This document shows positions 1 to 8,491 of a DNA stretch of 64,000 bases, in pieces (position 1 is the stretch's first letter; the number at the start of each line of letters is the position of its first letter). This stretch comes from Fibrobacterota bacterium. Lineage in GTDB: Bacteria > Fibrobacterota > Fibrobacteria > UBA11236. The notes beneath the pieces were generated by a model. The model saw only the letters and a list, made by a program, of their open reading frames with translations, was not told the DNA's origin and made no database searches. A program made the translations under genes and the position numbers. The DNA lies in assembly GCA_028287505.1 (NCBI GenBank), contig JAQBPN010000019.1, positions 97,074-161,073 of the forward strand. The letters are read 5' to 3'.

Positions 1-882
1 CTTACCTATGAAGCCATCCTCATCGACAACGGATCCAAGGACGGGTCGCTCGAGAAACTGAGGTCCTTCCAACGGGAAGGCCATCCCCTGGTGGTGATTC
101 CCCTGGGACAGAATACCGGCACCACTTTTTCGCGCAACATAGGTTTGCGCATGGCGCGCGGAAAATACATCTGCATCCTGGATTCGGACATCGTGTTCTG
201 CGAAGCGAATACGATGAAGAACATGATCAAGGTGCTGGACCGGGAGCCGCGCGCCGGAATCATCTCCCCCATGTTGCGGTATCCCTCGGGCAATCACCAG
301 AAATCCTTCGACACCTTCCCCAGCATCCAGAACAAGCTGAAGCGCCTTTTCTTCCTCCGGAAAATGGAGCAGTTCGAAGGCCTCCAGCAATTCCATGCGA
401 AGAACCTGATCCAGGTCGATTACACCATCAGCGCCTTCTGGCTGTTCAACCGCGGGCTGATGGACGCCATCGGATTGCTGGACGAACGCATTTTCTACGC
501 TCCGGAAGACGTGGACTATTGCCTCAGGAGCTGGCTGGGCGGTTACCCGGTGATGTTCTGCAGCGAGGTCAAAGTCATCCACCTGGCCCAGGAAATCAGC
601 CGCAAGAAACCGTTTTCGAAATCCGCCTGGCGGCATTTGCAGGGGTTGGCCTATTTCTTCGGCAAGTACCGCTATTGCTTCCGCAGCGTCGAACTCCACC
701 GGCGCATCCAGGCCGCCGTGGCCGCCAAGGATAAGGCCCTCCTGGCGCAAGTGGAGCGGGTCATCGAAGTCGCGGCCAAGCCGGCGGTCAGCGCAGCTAC
801 CGTGGCCACCGCCGTCGACGCGCCCTCCGCCCCTTCCGAAACCTTGGCGTCCACCGCCAAGGATACCACGTCGCCCGGTTGA
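1..882 (+). CDS. Glycosyltransferase family 2 (5' end outside window)
   Basis: This frame is open from the first base, so the gene starts upstream; 293 residues are visible. The visible N-terminus carries the GT-A nucleotide-binding pattern LIDNGSKDGS, followed near residue 60 by ILDSDIVF, the DXD-like metal and sugar-nucleotide site. FYAPEDVDYCLR near residue 165 is the acceptor-side motif seen in rhamnosyltransferase-type GT2 enzymes. The last 60 residues are Ala/Val/Thr-rich and low in complexity, probably an unstructured tail. It should move a sugar from an NDP donor to a lipid-linked acceptor on the cytoplasmic membrane face. The next gene is a GT4 that starts within about 20 bases of this stop, so the two are probably one operon. 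Donor and acceptor cannot be read from sequence. Confidence 0.9.
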   Translation, partial: LTYEAILIDNGSKDGSLEKLRSFQREGHPLVVIPLGQNTGTTFSRNIGLRMARGKYICILDSDIVFCEANTMKNMIKVLDREPRAGIISPMLRYPSGNHQKSFDTFPSIQNKLKRLFFLRKMEQFEGLQQFHAKNLIQVDYTISAFWLFNRGLMDAIGLLDERIFYAPEDVDYCLRSWLGGYPVMFCSEVKVIHLAQEISRKKPFSKSAWRHLQGLAYFFGKYRYCFRSVELHRRIQAAVAAKDKALLAQVERVIEVAAKPAVSAATVATAVDAPSAPSETLASTAKDTTSPG

Positions 883-899
883 CCGCGAAGATCCTGCGG

Positions 900-2276
900 A
901 TGGCACTCCCGGAAGCGAAGCGAAAAGGCCGGGCCGTAGTCCTCGCCTATTTCTTTCCACCCATGACTTCCATCGGATACCAGCGTCCGCTCCGGTTGTG
1001 CAACCATCTCAGCCGGAACGGCGTGGATGTCACGGTGTATGCCGGCCATCCGGCATGGGCTCCCATCCAGGAGAAGCCGGATACCCGGTTGAATGGATTG
1101 ATTGATGCGCGGATCGAGGTGCTGCGGATTCCTTCCCTGCACCCCATCCAATGGGCCTTGAACCTGCGCGCGGATTTGCTGGCGCCACGTCGTGCCGCCC
1201 AAGAAGCGGCACAAGGGGCGGCGCAAGGGACGTCCCGGGCGGATGCCGCGGCGGGACCTATCAAGCGGCGGCCCTCGTTGCTGGTCCGGTTGGTGGACGC
1301 CATCCTCCCCTCCCTATCCGTACCCGATCGCTATTGGGGGTGGGTGTTCACCGTGCTCCCCATCCTGCTCTTGCGGATATTATGGCGCAGGCCGGATTGC
1401 ATTTTCGCCACGGCGCCTCCCTGGACGCCTTTGGTGCTCGCGACCCTGGCGGGAAGGCTGACCGGCGTTCCCGTCTACGTGGATTATCGCGACCCCTGGA
1501 ATTTCAATCCCTATCATAAGGGCCCGCGCAACCGTCTGTCCCTGCGCCTGGAAGCCTGGGTGCTGGAGCATGCGCGGGGCATTCTGACCAATACCCAATC
1601 GATGGCGGAATGCTACGCCCAGGCCTTTCCCAGGCATAGCGGAAAAATCACGGCGGTCTATAACGGGATCGATGCCGCCACGGTGGCGCAGATGAACGCT
1701 CTGCGCGCCGCGAGCGTCAAGAAGACGGGCCCCTTCACGGTAAGCCATATCGGAACCTTGTATCGGCACCGCATGCCCGCGCGCTTGGCGGACGTCCTTG
1801 CGGAAGCGGCCCGTTCGTGGAAGGGCGAGCGGGGGATCCGTTTCCGGTTCGTCGGCTGGGTCGAGGACACGGAAGTCATCCGCGCCGCTTTCGCTTCGCG
1901 CGGTTGCGCGCACATGCTGGAACTGGCGGGACAATTGCCCGCCTGGGAAGCCCGGCAGGAACAGATGGGTGCGGATGTCTTGCTGCTTTTGCAAAGCGGG
2001 ACGGCCCTGCAGATTCCGGCCAAGGTGTTTGAATATGCCCTGGCGGAAAAACCCCTGCTCTGTTTCGCCGATGCCGGATCCGAAACCGGCCAGTTGGTCG
2101 AAAAGTACGAATTGGGAATGCTGTGTACCGACGAAGTAGAGTTTGCGCCGGTGTTGCAATACCTCGAGGAAATCCTCAAGAATTCCTGGCAATTCCGCAA
2201 ACTCCAGGATTTCATGCGCGATTTTGACGGAGAAAAACACAGTCGAAGCATGGCTGAACTCTTGTTTCCCAAATGA
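900..2276 (+). CDS. Glycosyltransferase family 4
   Basis: A GT-B fold glycosyltransferase of 458 residues. The N-terminal domain opens with VVLAYFFPPMTS and a following R-P-L-R, the usual start of GT4 enzymes that have an FFPP motif. The middle holds YVDYRDPWNF, and the C-terminal donor domain has VSHIGTLYRHR, then QIPAKVFEYALAEKPLLCF, which is the E-x7-E region. I chose ATG 900; a TTG at 879 overlapping the previous stop as TTGA is the alternative and would add seven residues. Neither has a clear Shine-Dalgarno sequence. An Ala/Gln-rich linker lies near residues 100-115. It follows the GT2 gene directly and probably adds a further sugar to the same glycan. Confidence 0.88.
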   Translation: MALPEAKRKGRAVVLAYFFPPMTSIGYQRPLRLCNHLSRNGVDVTVYAGHPAWAPIQEKPDTRLNGLIDARIEVLRIPSLHPIQWALNLRADLLAPRRAAQEAAQGAAQGTSRADAAAGPIKRRPSLLVRLVDAILPSLSVPDRYWGWVFTVLPILLLRILWRRPDCIFATAPPWTPLVLATLAGRLTGVPVYVDYRDPWNFNPYHKGPRNRLSLRLEAWVLEHARGILTNTQSMAECYAQAFPRHSGKITAVYNGIDAATVAQMNALRAASVKKTGPFTVSHIGTLYRHRMPARLADVLAEAARSWKGERGIRFRFVGWVEDTEVIRAAFASRGCAHMLELAGQLPAWEARQEQMGADVLLLLQSGTALQIPAKVFEYALAEKPLLCFADAGSETGQLVEKYELGMLCTDEVEFAPVLQYLEEILKNSWQFRKLQDFMRDFDGEKHSRSMAELLFPK

Positions 2277-2361
2277 TGCAAATGCTATATGATTGATGGA
2301 AAAAAGGAATTTGAGCTTTCCCGTAAGCCCCTTATATTCTTGAGGCTGGAGAAGTTTTAGG

Positions 2362-2390
2362 TTGAATTCGCGTTTCTTCCGCTATACAAT
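2362..2390 (+). promoter_or_regulatory. Sigma-70-type promoter for the first secreted paralogue
   Basis: TTGAAT (2362-2367), a 17-base spacer, then TACAAT (2385-2390). Transcription would start near 2397, giving a leader of about 20 bases. That leader contains GGGAG at 2408-2412, five bases before ATG 2418. Confidence 0.6.
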
Positions 2391-2417
2391 AACCGGGTGT
2401 CCTTGCCGGGAGTCAAA

Positions 2418-3734
2418 ATGTTAAACAAAAACCATCATCATCGCCTCTGCATCGCTTCCCTCGCCTTGGCTTTGACCGTTGGAGCAGCCGCCGCGGCCGA
2501 AGCCATGAAATTCCTCGACTTTGAAGGTACAGCCATCCCGAAGAACCATGCCGGCGAGTTCTATCCGGACCAGTACACGGGTGAAGGCGGCGAAGCCAAG
2601 ATCAATCTCAATCTCCCCACGGTGCAGGATCTGTTTTTCGACAAGCGCGTCGACTTCGAAGTGACCAAGGGCACCTTGTATGCGGAGTTCAACGCGCACA
2701 ATGCCGACGGCACCCGGGGTTTCGCACGGGAATACGTCCCCACCCCCTCAGCCTGGAAATTCAACACCTACAATCGCCTGAGTTTCTGGATGAAGAATCC
2801 CGTCAACGGCGCCGTCATGGCCAAGGACGGTACGGGAAGCATGGAGTTCGGCACATATACGAAACAGGTGCAGAACGCCGACGATCACAGCGATGAGGCC
2901 GGAGGCGGCCATTGGTACCACATCTTCAACCTGCCCAACACCAACACCTGGACGCGCATCATCATCAATACGCATCCCCATCACTTCCGGGGAAACAACG
3001 GCGGAACCGAGGAAGGCAACCAGCCGCATCCCACCGATGAGCCCAACTACAATTACTTCGACGCGCTGACGCGCTTCTACATCAATGAAACGCATACCGG
3101 CGCCACCGCCGCTTCCATCAAATACGAATTCGACAACTTCGAATTCTTCCAGGAGCCCTATCCGGAAAACGACGAGCAGATCTACTCCATCGCCGCGACC
3201 TATGTGGCCGCGGAGGACAAGATCGTCATGACCTGGTCGCGGGACAAGGATGAGAACACCGTGAAGCAGGAAATCCGGTACTCCACCAAGAACATCCACG
3301 AGATCGGTTGGGCCGCCGCCACGCCCGCCCCCAACGGCATCATCACGCCGCCGGGATGGCAGGGTTACAATGGAATGGTCTATACGGTCACCGGACTGAA
3401 GCCGACCGGAACCATCTACATCGCCATCAAGCCCCAGAACTCCGAACTCTTTTCCCAGGTCGCCCTCAACGTCTCCGGAACGGCCGCCATCCGCTTCGAT
3501 GCCCCCGCCACCCGGCATATCACCCTGAACCAATGGTCGGCCGCGGAACCGGGCGCCGGCTTGACGGTTCTGGACGCCTCGGGACGGAAGGTCTTTCTGG
3601 GACGGTTATCGGAATACCTGTCGCACGACGCCATGAGCGGAACCGCGAAAGCCGCGGGCGCGAACCTGGTCTACAGGATTGAAAACACCCAGGGCCGGGA
3701 TCTCTGGACCGGAATGATTCCTTCCCTGCATTGA
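2418..3734 (+). CDS. Secreted protein with FlgD/sorting-like C-terminal tail, unknown function
   Basis: The 438-residue product begins with a clear Sec signal peptide (MLNKNHHHR, then a hydrophobic stretch ending AAAAAEA). ATG 2418 is chosen over GTG 2397 because GGGAG precedes it by five bases and the signal peptide starts there. Residues 30-250 look like a beta-rich carbohydrate-binding or jelly-roll domain starting LDFEGTAIPKNHAGE, with HYHIF- and HPHHF-type His clusters. A fibronectin-III-like domain follows (near residues 255-350). The last 80 residues, with LDASGRKV and later LVYRIENTQGRDLWTG, look like the FlgD or type IX sorting tails of FCB-group bacteria. A close paralogue lies immediately downstream but lacks this tail. 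The position among glycosyltransferases suggests a surface glycan-binding or matrix role, which is an inference. Confidence 0.82.
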   Translation: MLNKNHHHRLCIASLALALTVGAAAAAEAMKFLDFEGTAIPKNHAGEFYPDQYTGEGGEAKINLNLPTVQDLFFDKRVDFEVTKGTLYAEFNAHNADGTRGFAREYVPTPSAWKFNTYNRLSFWMKNPVNGAVMAKDGTGSMEFGTYTKQVQNADDHSDEAGGGHWYHIFNLPNTNTWTRIIINTHPHHFRGNNGGTEEGNQPHPTDEPNYNYFDALTRFYINETHTGATAASIKYEFDNFEFFQEPYPENDEQIYSIAATYVAAEDKIVMTWSRDKDENTVKQEIRYSTKNIHEIGWAAATPAPNGIITPPGWQGYNGMVYTVTGLKPTGTIYIAIKPQNSELFSQVALNVSGTAAIRFDAPATRHITLNQWSAAEPGAGLTVLDASGRKVFLGRLSEYLSHDAMSGTAKAAGANLVYRIENTQGRDLWTGMIPSLH

Positions 3735-3738
3735 TGCC

Positions 3739-3754
3739 GGCCGGCTGATCGGCC
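3739..3754. terminator. Weak GC-rich hairpin after the first secreted paralogue
   Basis: GGCCG and CGGCC are separated by six bases, two bases after the stop of the upstream gene. There is no T-run, so it may only attenuate transcription or protect the 3' end. Confidence 0.3.
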
Positions 3755-3848
3755 CCCACTCCGCGCATAATTGCTAATTTTCCCGGTTCCGGATCTCCGG
3801 AAGCGGGACACGCCCCGATTCCGGCCACGCGATATTCGCAAGGTCAAA

Positions 3849-4898
3849 ATGCGATTGGTCCCACTTCTCCTAGTCCCGTTCCATCTCCTGCTGGCTTGGA
3901 GCGCCGTGTCCGCGCAGGAGCGCCAGATGTTGGCGGACTTCGAGGGCGCAACCCTTCCCAAGAACAAAGCCGGAAATCCATATGTCGGCCAATACGAAGG
4001 GGAGGGAGGCCGGGCCAAGGTAAGCCTGGTCAAAGGCGACGGCATCGCCGGCGGCGCCTGCGTCCAATTCGAGGTGACCAAAGGCACGTTGTACGCCGAG
4101 TTCAACGCCCACAATGCCGACGGCAGCCGCGGCTTCGCCCGCGAGTACGCGGCCAATCCCTCCGGATGGAAGTTCAACACCTACAACCGCCTGGGTTTCT
4201 GGATTAAGAATCCCGTCAACGGGGCGGTCATGGCCACCAACGGCACCGGCAGCCTCGAGTTCGGGACCTATATGAAACGGGTGGACAACGCCGATACCCA
4301 CAGCGACGAGGCGGGAGGCGGGCATTGGTACCACATTTTCAATCTGCCCAACACCAACACCTGGACCCGCGTCATCATCAATACCCATCCCCATCACTTC
4401 CGGGGGAGGGAGGGCGGCTTCGAGGAGAAGAACCAGCCGCACCCCACGGATGAGCCTGGTTACGGTTACCTTGACGCCCTGACGCGTTTCTATATCAATG
4501 AAACGCATACCGGCGCCGGCGCGGCCTCCATCAAATACGAATTCGACAACTTCGAATTCTTCCGCGAGCCCTATCCGGAGAACGATGAACAGGTCTATTC
4601 CATCGCCGGCACCTGCGTGCCCGCGGAGAACCGGTTCATCCTCACCTGGTCGCGCAATAAGGATGAGAACGCCGTGAAACACGAAGTACGGTACTCCGCC
4701 CGGAACATCCACGAGATCGGCTGGAACGCCGCAACGCCCGCCCCCGGGGGGATCGTCACTCCGCCCGGATGGCAAGGGTACAACGGCATGATCTATTCGG
4801 CCGTTTTGAAAAAGGTTACCGGGCCGGTGTATTTCGCCATCAAACCGGAGAACTCGAAACTTTTTTCGCAGATTTTGATCCAAGTCCCGCAGGGATAA
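3849..4898 (+). CDS. Secreted protein, tandem paralogue lacking the C-terminal tail
   Basis: A 349-residue secreted protein, clearly homologous to the product of 2418-3734 along its whole length. Shared stretches include AEFNAHNADG, RGFAREY, WYHIFNLPNTNTWTR and FYINETHTGA. The start ATG 3849 opens a signal peptide (MRLVPLLLVPF, cleaved near VSAQ) and is preceded by AAGG. An upstream in-frame ATG at 3771 would bury the signal peptide. Both paralogues share the bases GTCAAAATG at the start, which supports both start choices. The protein ends after the fibronectin-like domain, so the FlgD-like tail of its neighbour is missing. Presumably duplication was followed by loss or gain of the sorting tail. 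Function is unknown; a glycan-binding or matrix role fits the context. Confidence 0.82.
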   Translation: MRLVPLLLVPFHLLLAWSAVSAQERQMLADFEGATLPKNKAGNPYVGQYEGEGGRAKVSLVKGDGIAGGACVQFEVTKGTLYAEFNAHNADGSRGFAREYAANPSGWKFNTYNRLGFWIKNPVNGAVMATNGTGSLEFGTYMKRVDNADTHSDEAGGGHWYHIFNLPNTNTWTRVIINTHPHHFRGREGGFEEKNQPHPTDEPGYGYLDALTRFYINETHTGAGAASIKYEFDNFEFFREPYPENDEQVYSIAGTCVPAENRFILTWSRNKDENAVKHEVRYSARNIHEIGWNAATPAPGGIVTPPGWQGYNGMIYSAVLKKVTGPVYFAIKPENSKLFSQILIQVPQG

Positions 4899-4942
4899 GC
4901 GATTTTCATGATGGGGACGGGGATCACGGAAAGGAATTGCCA

Positions 4943-5791
4943 GTGCCGGTAGCCATGGACGGGAGCGCGGGCCGCAGCCCGGAACAATTGAGAGAGCAGT
5001 ATGAGGTGGAGAGGCGGCTCGCCACCCGCCTGAAAGGCGCGACCCGGGAGGAACGGAAGTCCCTTTACGGTTCCGTCTACGACGAGCTTTTCAAAAGCGT
5101 GCCCCATCATCCCCAGCTCACCCGCAAGGAAAACGCGGAGCAGGAGATGCGGCAGGGCCTCATCCACGGGCTCGCGGAACTGCTCGCGCGCTTCGTGGAC
5201 GCGGATACCCGCTTCCTGGAAGTGGGCGCCGGGGATTGCCAGCTGTCCCTGCATGTGGCGCGCAAGGCCAAACAGGTCTTCGCTCTGGACGTCTCCGAGC
5301 AGATCAGCCGGAACGAGGCGGTGCCCGCCAATTTCAAACTCATCCTTTCCGATGGGTGCAGCGTGCCCTTGGATCCGGCCTCCCTCGACGTGGCTTTCAG
5401 CCACCAGCTCCTCGAGCACATCCATCCGGAGGATGCTTTGGAGCAGCTCCGGAACGTCCATGCCGCCCTGGCCCAGGGCGGATATTACATCTGCATCACG
5501 CCCAGCAGCTTCTCCGGGCCCCATGACATCTCCAAGTATTTCGAAGATGTGCCGGGCGGATTCCACCTCAAGGAGTATTCCACCGCGGAGCTGGTGCGGG
5601 TCTTCAAGGAGGCGGGCTTCACCCGGTTCCGGACTTTCTTCTGGTCCAAGGGGATATTGCTGCGGATACCGGTGGGACCCATATTGGCCGTCGAGGCCCT
5701 GATGGGACTGTTTCCGCGCTCTTGGCAGAGGAGGCTGGCCTCCGGCTATCCGCTGAACCGGATCCTGGGAAATTTCATCGCGTCGAAATAA
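4943..5791 (+). CDS. SAM-dependent methyltransferase (class I)
   Basis: A 282-residue Rossmann-fold methyltransferase of the Methyltransf_11 type. Motif I is FLEVGAGDCQLS, motif II begins FALDVSEQ, and SHQLLEHIHPEDA and GGYYICITPS are the later core motifs. I placed the start at GTG 4943, with GGAAAGGA seven bases upstream; ATG 4955 is an alternative. The frame is also open further upstream inside the previous gene, but that part reads as out-of-frame secreted-protein sequence. It probably methylates a sugar or lipid-linked intermediate. The gene follows the two secreted-protein genes by 44 bases and faces the ligase gene on the other strand. Confidence 0.85.
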   Translation: MPVAMDGSAGRSPEQLREQYEVERRLATRLKGATREERKSLYGSVYDELFKSVPHHPQLTRKENAEQEMRQGLIHGLAELLARFVDADTRFLEVGAGDCQLSLHVARKAKQVFALDVSEQISRNEAVPANFKLILSDGCSVPLDPASLDVAFSHQLLEHIHPEDALEQLRNVHAALAQGGYYICITPSSFSGPHDISKYFEDVPGGFHLKEYSTAELVRVFKEAGFTRFRTFFWSKGILLRIPVGPILAVEALMGLFPRSWQRRLASGYPLNRILGNFIASK

Positions 5792-5796
5792 CGGAT

Positions 5797-5829
5797 TTCG
5801 GAAGCGGACTTCCGAAGCTTCTTCGGAAG
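5797..5829. terminator. Hairpins between convergent genes
   Basis: TTCGGAAG-CGGA-CTTCCGAA forms an 8-bp stem. An alternative 9-bp stem is CTTCCGAAG-CTT-CTTCGGAAG. They lie between the methyltransferase stop and the minus-strand ligase stop, so they could end transcription from both sides. No long T-run is present. A third hairpin, GCGGGC-TCA-GCCCGC, overlaps the end of the ligase gene. Confidence 0.5.
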
Positions 5830-5834
5830 CGGGC

Positions 5835-7124
5835 TCAGCCCGCGGTTTTGCGCGCGCGCGCCTTCTCCTGCACCAGCGACCGGAGCTTGGGATAAGCCGC
5901 CATGTAGTTGGCGTAGAAACCGGCGCCCACCGCCATAATGGCCCAGAGGAATTCCCAATACGGTTGGCTGAGGAAGGTCAAGGCCGCGCAAACGCCCACG
6001 ATGGACGCCATCAGGGAGAGGGCGATGCTGGAGGCCCGTTTGTCCCCCACGGCGAGCGCGGCCGAGCTGAGCCGCTTGAGATTGAAGCAGACCGTGCCGA
6101 TGACGGCGAGGAAAAGCGCCAGCCCCACGAAACCGGTCTCGACGCTGCTCTTCATCCACACGTTATGGGGATTGTGCCGGTCGTTGGTGTACTCGTAGTA
6201 TCCGTCCAGCCAGCAATAGGGGCCCATGCCGAAGATGGGGTGATCCAGGCTGCCCGACCAGGCGGCATGCATGAGGAGCATGCGGTTTTGCGCCGACTCC
6301 TCGGTCTGTTGCGCGCCGATTTGGACGGTTTCCATGCGCTCGTAGAAGGACTTGGGCGCGAAGAAGAGGGCCAGGGAGACGACGACGGCCATCACCGTGA
6401 AGTCGCGGATTTTCCGCCGCGACATGAGCATGAGATAGAGGATCCCGAGGACCCCCAGGGCCACGGCGGCTCCGCGGGACTGGGAGAACGCGATGGAGGA
6501 CAGGGAGATCACCAGGAAGGCCGCGAACCCCAGACGCCCCCAAACCTTGAAGCGCCAACGATAGTTGAAGATGAAGTAGATGCAGAAAGGAAGGTATCCG
6601 ACGGTGGCGGCGGCGACTTCGTTGTTGTCCGTCATCTGCCCGCCCTCGATTTCGAGGTAGGGATAGCTCCCGTGGAGAGGGCCCAGGACGCCGGCGGCGG
6701 CGGCCCAGATTCCCACGGAGAACATCAGGGTGAGCATGAGCATCTCGGCGTCGAACTTGGACTTCACGAACTGCGAGATGATCATCATGGGAATGAGATA
6801 TTTGAGGATCATGACGAACCCGGACCAGGCGGAAGGGTAGGGCGAGAGAAAGGTGCATACGAGAATCCACGCAAGGAAGACGAGAGTGAGGATTACGAAG
6901 TGGTTCGCCCGGAGGTGGATTCTTCCGCGGTACGCATGATAGCCGAACGCGACCAGCAGAACACCTTGGGCATACAGGGCGAGGGGATACTCGCCGTAAC
7001 GGTAGGCGAAGGTGAGGGGCTGGAAGATGTCGTGCCAGAGGAAAAGGCAGGCTGCGAACACCGGCTCCAATGCCGCTGCGACGGTTCCCACTGCGACGCA
7101 TAAGAGAACCAGCAGCAACCGCAT
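5835..7124 (-). CDS. O-antigen ligase / Wzy-like polymerase
   Basis: The 429-residue product is an integral membrane protein with about ten to twelve hydrophobic segments. It carries the Wzy_C-type periplasmic loop with RHNPHNVWMKSSVETGF near residue 315, the signature of O-antigen ligases and polymerases. The N-terminus (LFLWHDIFQPLTFAYR) also recalls the putative O-glycosylation ligases associated with exosortase A systems, but this cannot be settled by eye. It would join lipid-linked glycan repeats to each other or to an acceptor at the periplasmic face. It is transcribed alone, divergently from a GT4 gene. A TATAAT box lies only ten bases before the ATG and no Shine-Dalgarno sequence is seen, suggesting a leaderless or near-leaderless message. 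Confidence 0.85.
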   Translation of the reverse strand: MRLLLVLLCVAVGTVAAALEPVFAACLFLWHDIFQPLTFAYRYGEYPLALYAQGVLLVAFGYHAYRGRIHLRANHFVILTLVFLAWILVCTFLSPYPSAWSGFVMILKYLIPMMIISQFVKSKFDAEMLMLTLMFSVGIWAAAAGVLGPLHGSYPYLEIEGGQMTDNNEVAAATVGYLPFCIYFIFNYRWRFKVWGRLGFAAFLVISLSSIAFSQSRGAAVALGVLGILYLMLMSRRKIRDFTVMAVVVSLALFFAPKSFYERMETVQIGAQQTEESAQNRMLLMHAAWSGSLDHPIFGMGPYCWLDGYYEYTNDRHNPHNVWMKSSVETGFVGLALFLAVIGTVCFNLKRLSSAALAVGDKRASSIALSLMASIVGVCAALTFLSQPYWEFLWAIMAVGAGFYANYMAAYPKLRSLVQEKARARKTAG

Positions 7125-7134
7125 GGTAGGGTGT

Positions 7135-7140
7135 ATTATA
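7135..7140 (-). promoter_or_regulatory. -10 box of the ligase gene
   Basis: TATAAT on the minus strand, ten bases before the ATG at 7124. No good -35 box is seen at 16-18 bases. The transcript would begin within a few bases of the start codon. Confidence 0.45.
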
Positions 7141-7154
7141 GAAATTTAGGGCCC

Positions 7155-7183
7155 TGCACAGTAGATTGCGCATGATCTATACT
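7155..7183 (+). promoter_or_regulatory. Sigma-70-type promoter of the GT4 gene at 7192
   Basis: TGCACA (7155-7160), a 17-base spacer, then TATACT (7178-7183). The expected start of transcription is within two or three bases of ATG 7192, so the message may be leaderless. This promoter overlaps the divergent one serving the ligase gene. Confidence 0.5.
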
Positions 7184-7191
7184 TGCTGGGC

Positions 7192-8325
7192 ATGAAAGTC
7201 CTCCACCTTTTGGACACCCTTGCCATGGGCGGCAAAGAGACCTTCACGATGAGCCTTGCCGGCGCCCAGCAGGGAGCCGGGATGCATGCGGGTCTGGCCA
7301 CCTTCGATCCGGGAAACGCCTTCGAAGGGGAGCTCCGCGAACTGCAACTGCCCTGGTGGCGCTTCTCCCGCAAGGGCGCGCTGGATTGGTCGCTCGTCGC
7401 ATCCCTGCGGAAACTGGTGGCCGACGAGGGATTCGCCCTGGTCCATTGCCACGGCGAGAACCCCGCCATGTACGGCGCCCTCGCGGTGGCCGGCCGGCCC
7501 ATCCCGCTGGTGGCCACCATCCACAGCGGCGATCGCGACGGCATACGCCTCATCATCAAGATCCAGAACCGGTTCACCTACCTCCGGACGAACAGCATCG
7601 TATGCGTTTCGGACTCGATCCGGGACAGGCTCATCCGCAAGGAGTTCGCCCCGGCGGGAAAGATGACCACCATTTTCAATGGTGTTACGCCGCCCCGCAG
7701 GCCCGAAGCCGATCAAGCGGCCCGGCTCCGCGGCGAGCTCTCCGTGGGTCCCGGCAATCTGGTGGTCGCCTGCATCGGACGCCTGCACCCGGTGAAGAAC
7801 CATCTGCGCTTCCTGGAAGCGTTCGCGCAGGCGCGGGCCGCCGAGAGCGGGCTGGTCCTGCTGATGGTCGGTGACGGGCCCCTCCGGGAGGAGGTGGCCG
7901 CCAAGGTCGGCGCCTTGGGGATCGAGGCTTCCGTGCGGCTTCTGGGCACGCGCAAGGATGTGGGCCACATCCTCGCCATCTCGGATATTTTCGCCCTGCC
8001 GTCCCTGAACGAGGGGCACTCCATCTCCCTGCTCGAGGCCTGCAGCTTCGGGAAATCCATCCTCGCCAGCAACCGCGGCGGGAATCCCGGCATCGTTTCC
8101 CACGGGAAGTCCGGATTGCTCGTGGAGCCCGGAGATACGGAAGGCATGGCCGGGGCCCTGATCCGGCTGGCGAAAGATCCGGATCTGCGGAAGTCCCTCG
8201 GGGCCGAAGCGTCCAAGGTCTATCGGGAAAGATTCAGCATGGAGCGATGCCTGGGGGAATACACCCGGCTCTATGCCCGGCTCTCGCCCGCTTTCTCCGC
8301 CATCGCAAGCGGAATGCAAGCGTAA
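7192..8325 (+). CDS. Glycosyltransferase family 4
   Basis: A 377-residue GT-B glycosyltransferase. The N-terminus MKVLHLLDTLAMGGKE is the typical GT4 opening with its GG loop, which supports ATG 7192 over TTG 7183. VHCHGENPAMYGAL is the acceptor-domain motif. In the donor domain VVACIGRLHPVKNHLRFLEA, LLMVGDGPLREE and SLNEGHSISLLEACSFGK (the E-x7-E pair) are all present. It acts in the cytoplasm on a lipid-linked glycan. The gene stands alone after its own promoter and is followed 166 bases later by a flippase gene in the same direction. Confidence 0.9.
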   Translation: MKVLHLLDTLAMGGKETFTMSLAGAQQGAGMHAGLATFDPGNAFEGELRELQLPWWRFSRKGALDWSLVASLRKLVADEGFALVHCHGENPAMYGALAVAGRPIPLVATIHSGDRDGIRLIIKIQNRFTYLRTNSIVCVSDSIRDRLIRKEFAPAGKMTTIFNGVTPPRRPEADQAARLRGELSVGPGNLVVACIGRLHPVKNHLRFLEAFAQARAAESGLVLLMVGDGPLREEVAAKVGALGIEASVRLLGTRKDVGHILAISDIFALPSLNEGHSISLLEACSFGKSILASNRGGNPGIVSHGKSGLLVEPGDTEGMAGALIRLAKDPDLRKSLGAEASKVYRERFSMERCLGEYTRLYARLSPAFSAIASGMQA

Positions 8326-8491
8326 CTCCGCGCCGTATTGTAAACTATTTCGACGCATGAGGCCTTTTCCGGAAAAACGAAAGCCCGAAGCGCGCCCTCC
8401 AGTCCTTGACGGCGCATCCGTTCTGGCCGGAACGCGCGCAGAGAGCTAGATTTCCCCCTCTCCGAACTCCCGGAATCCTCCAGTCGAATAT

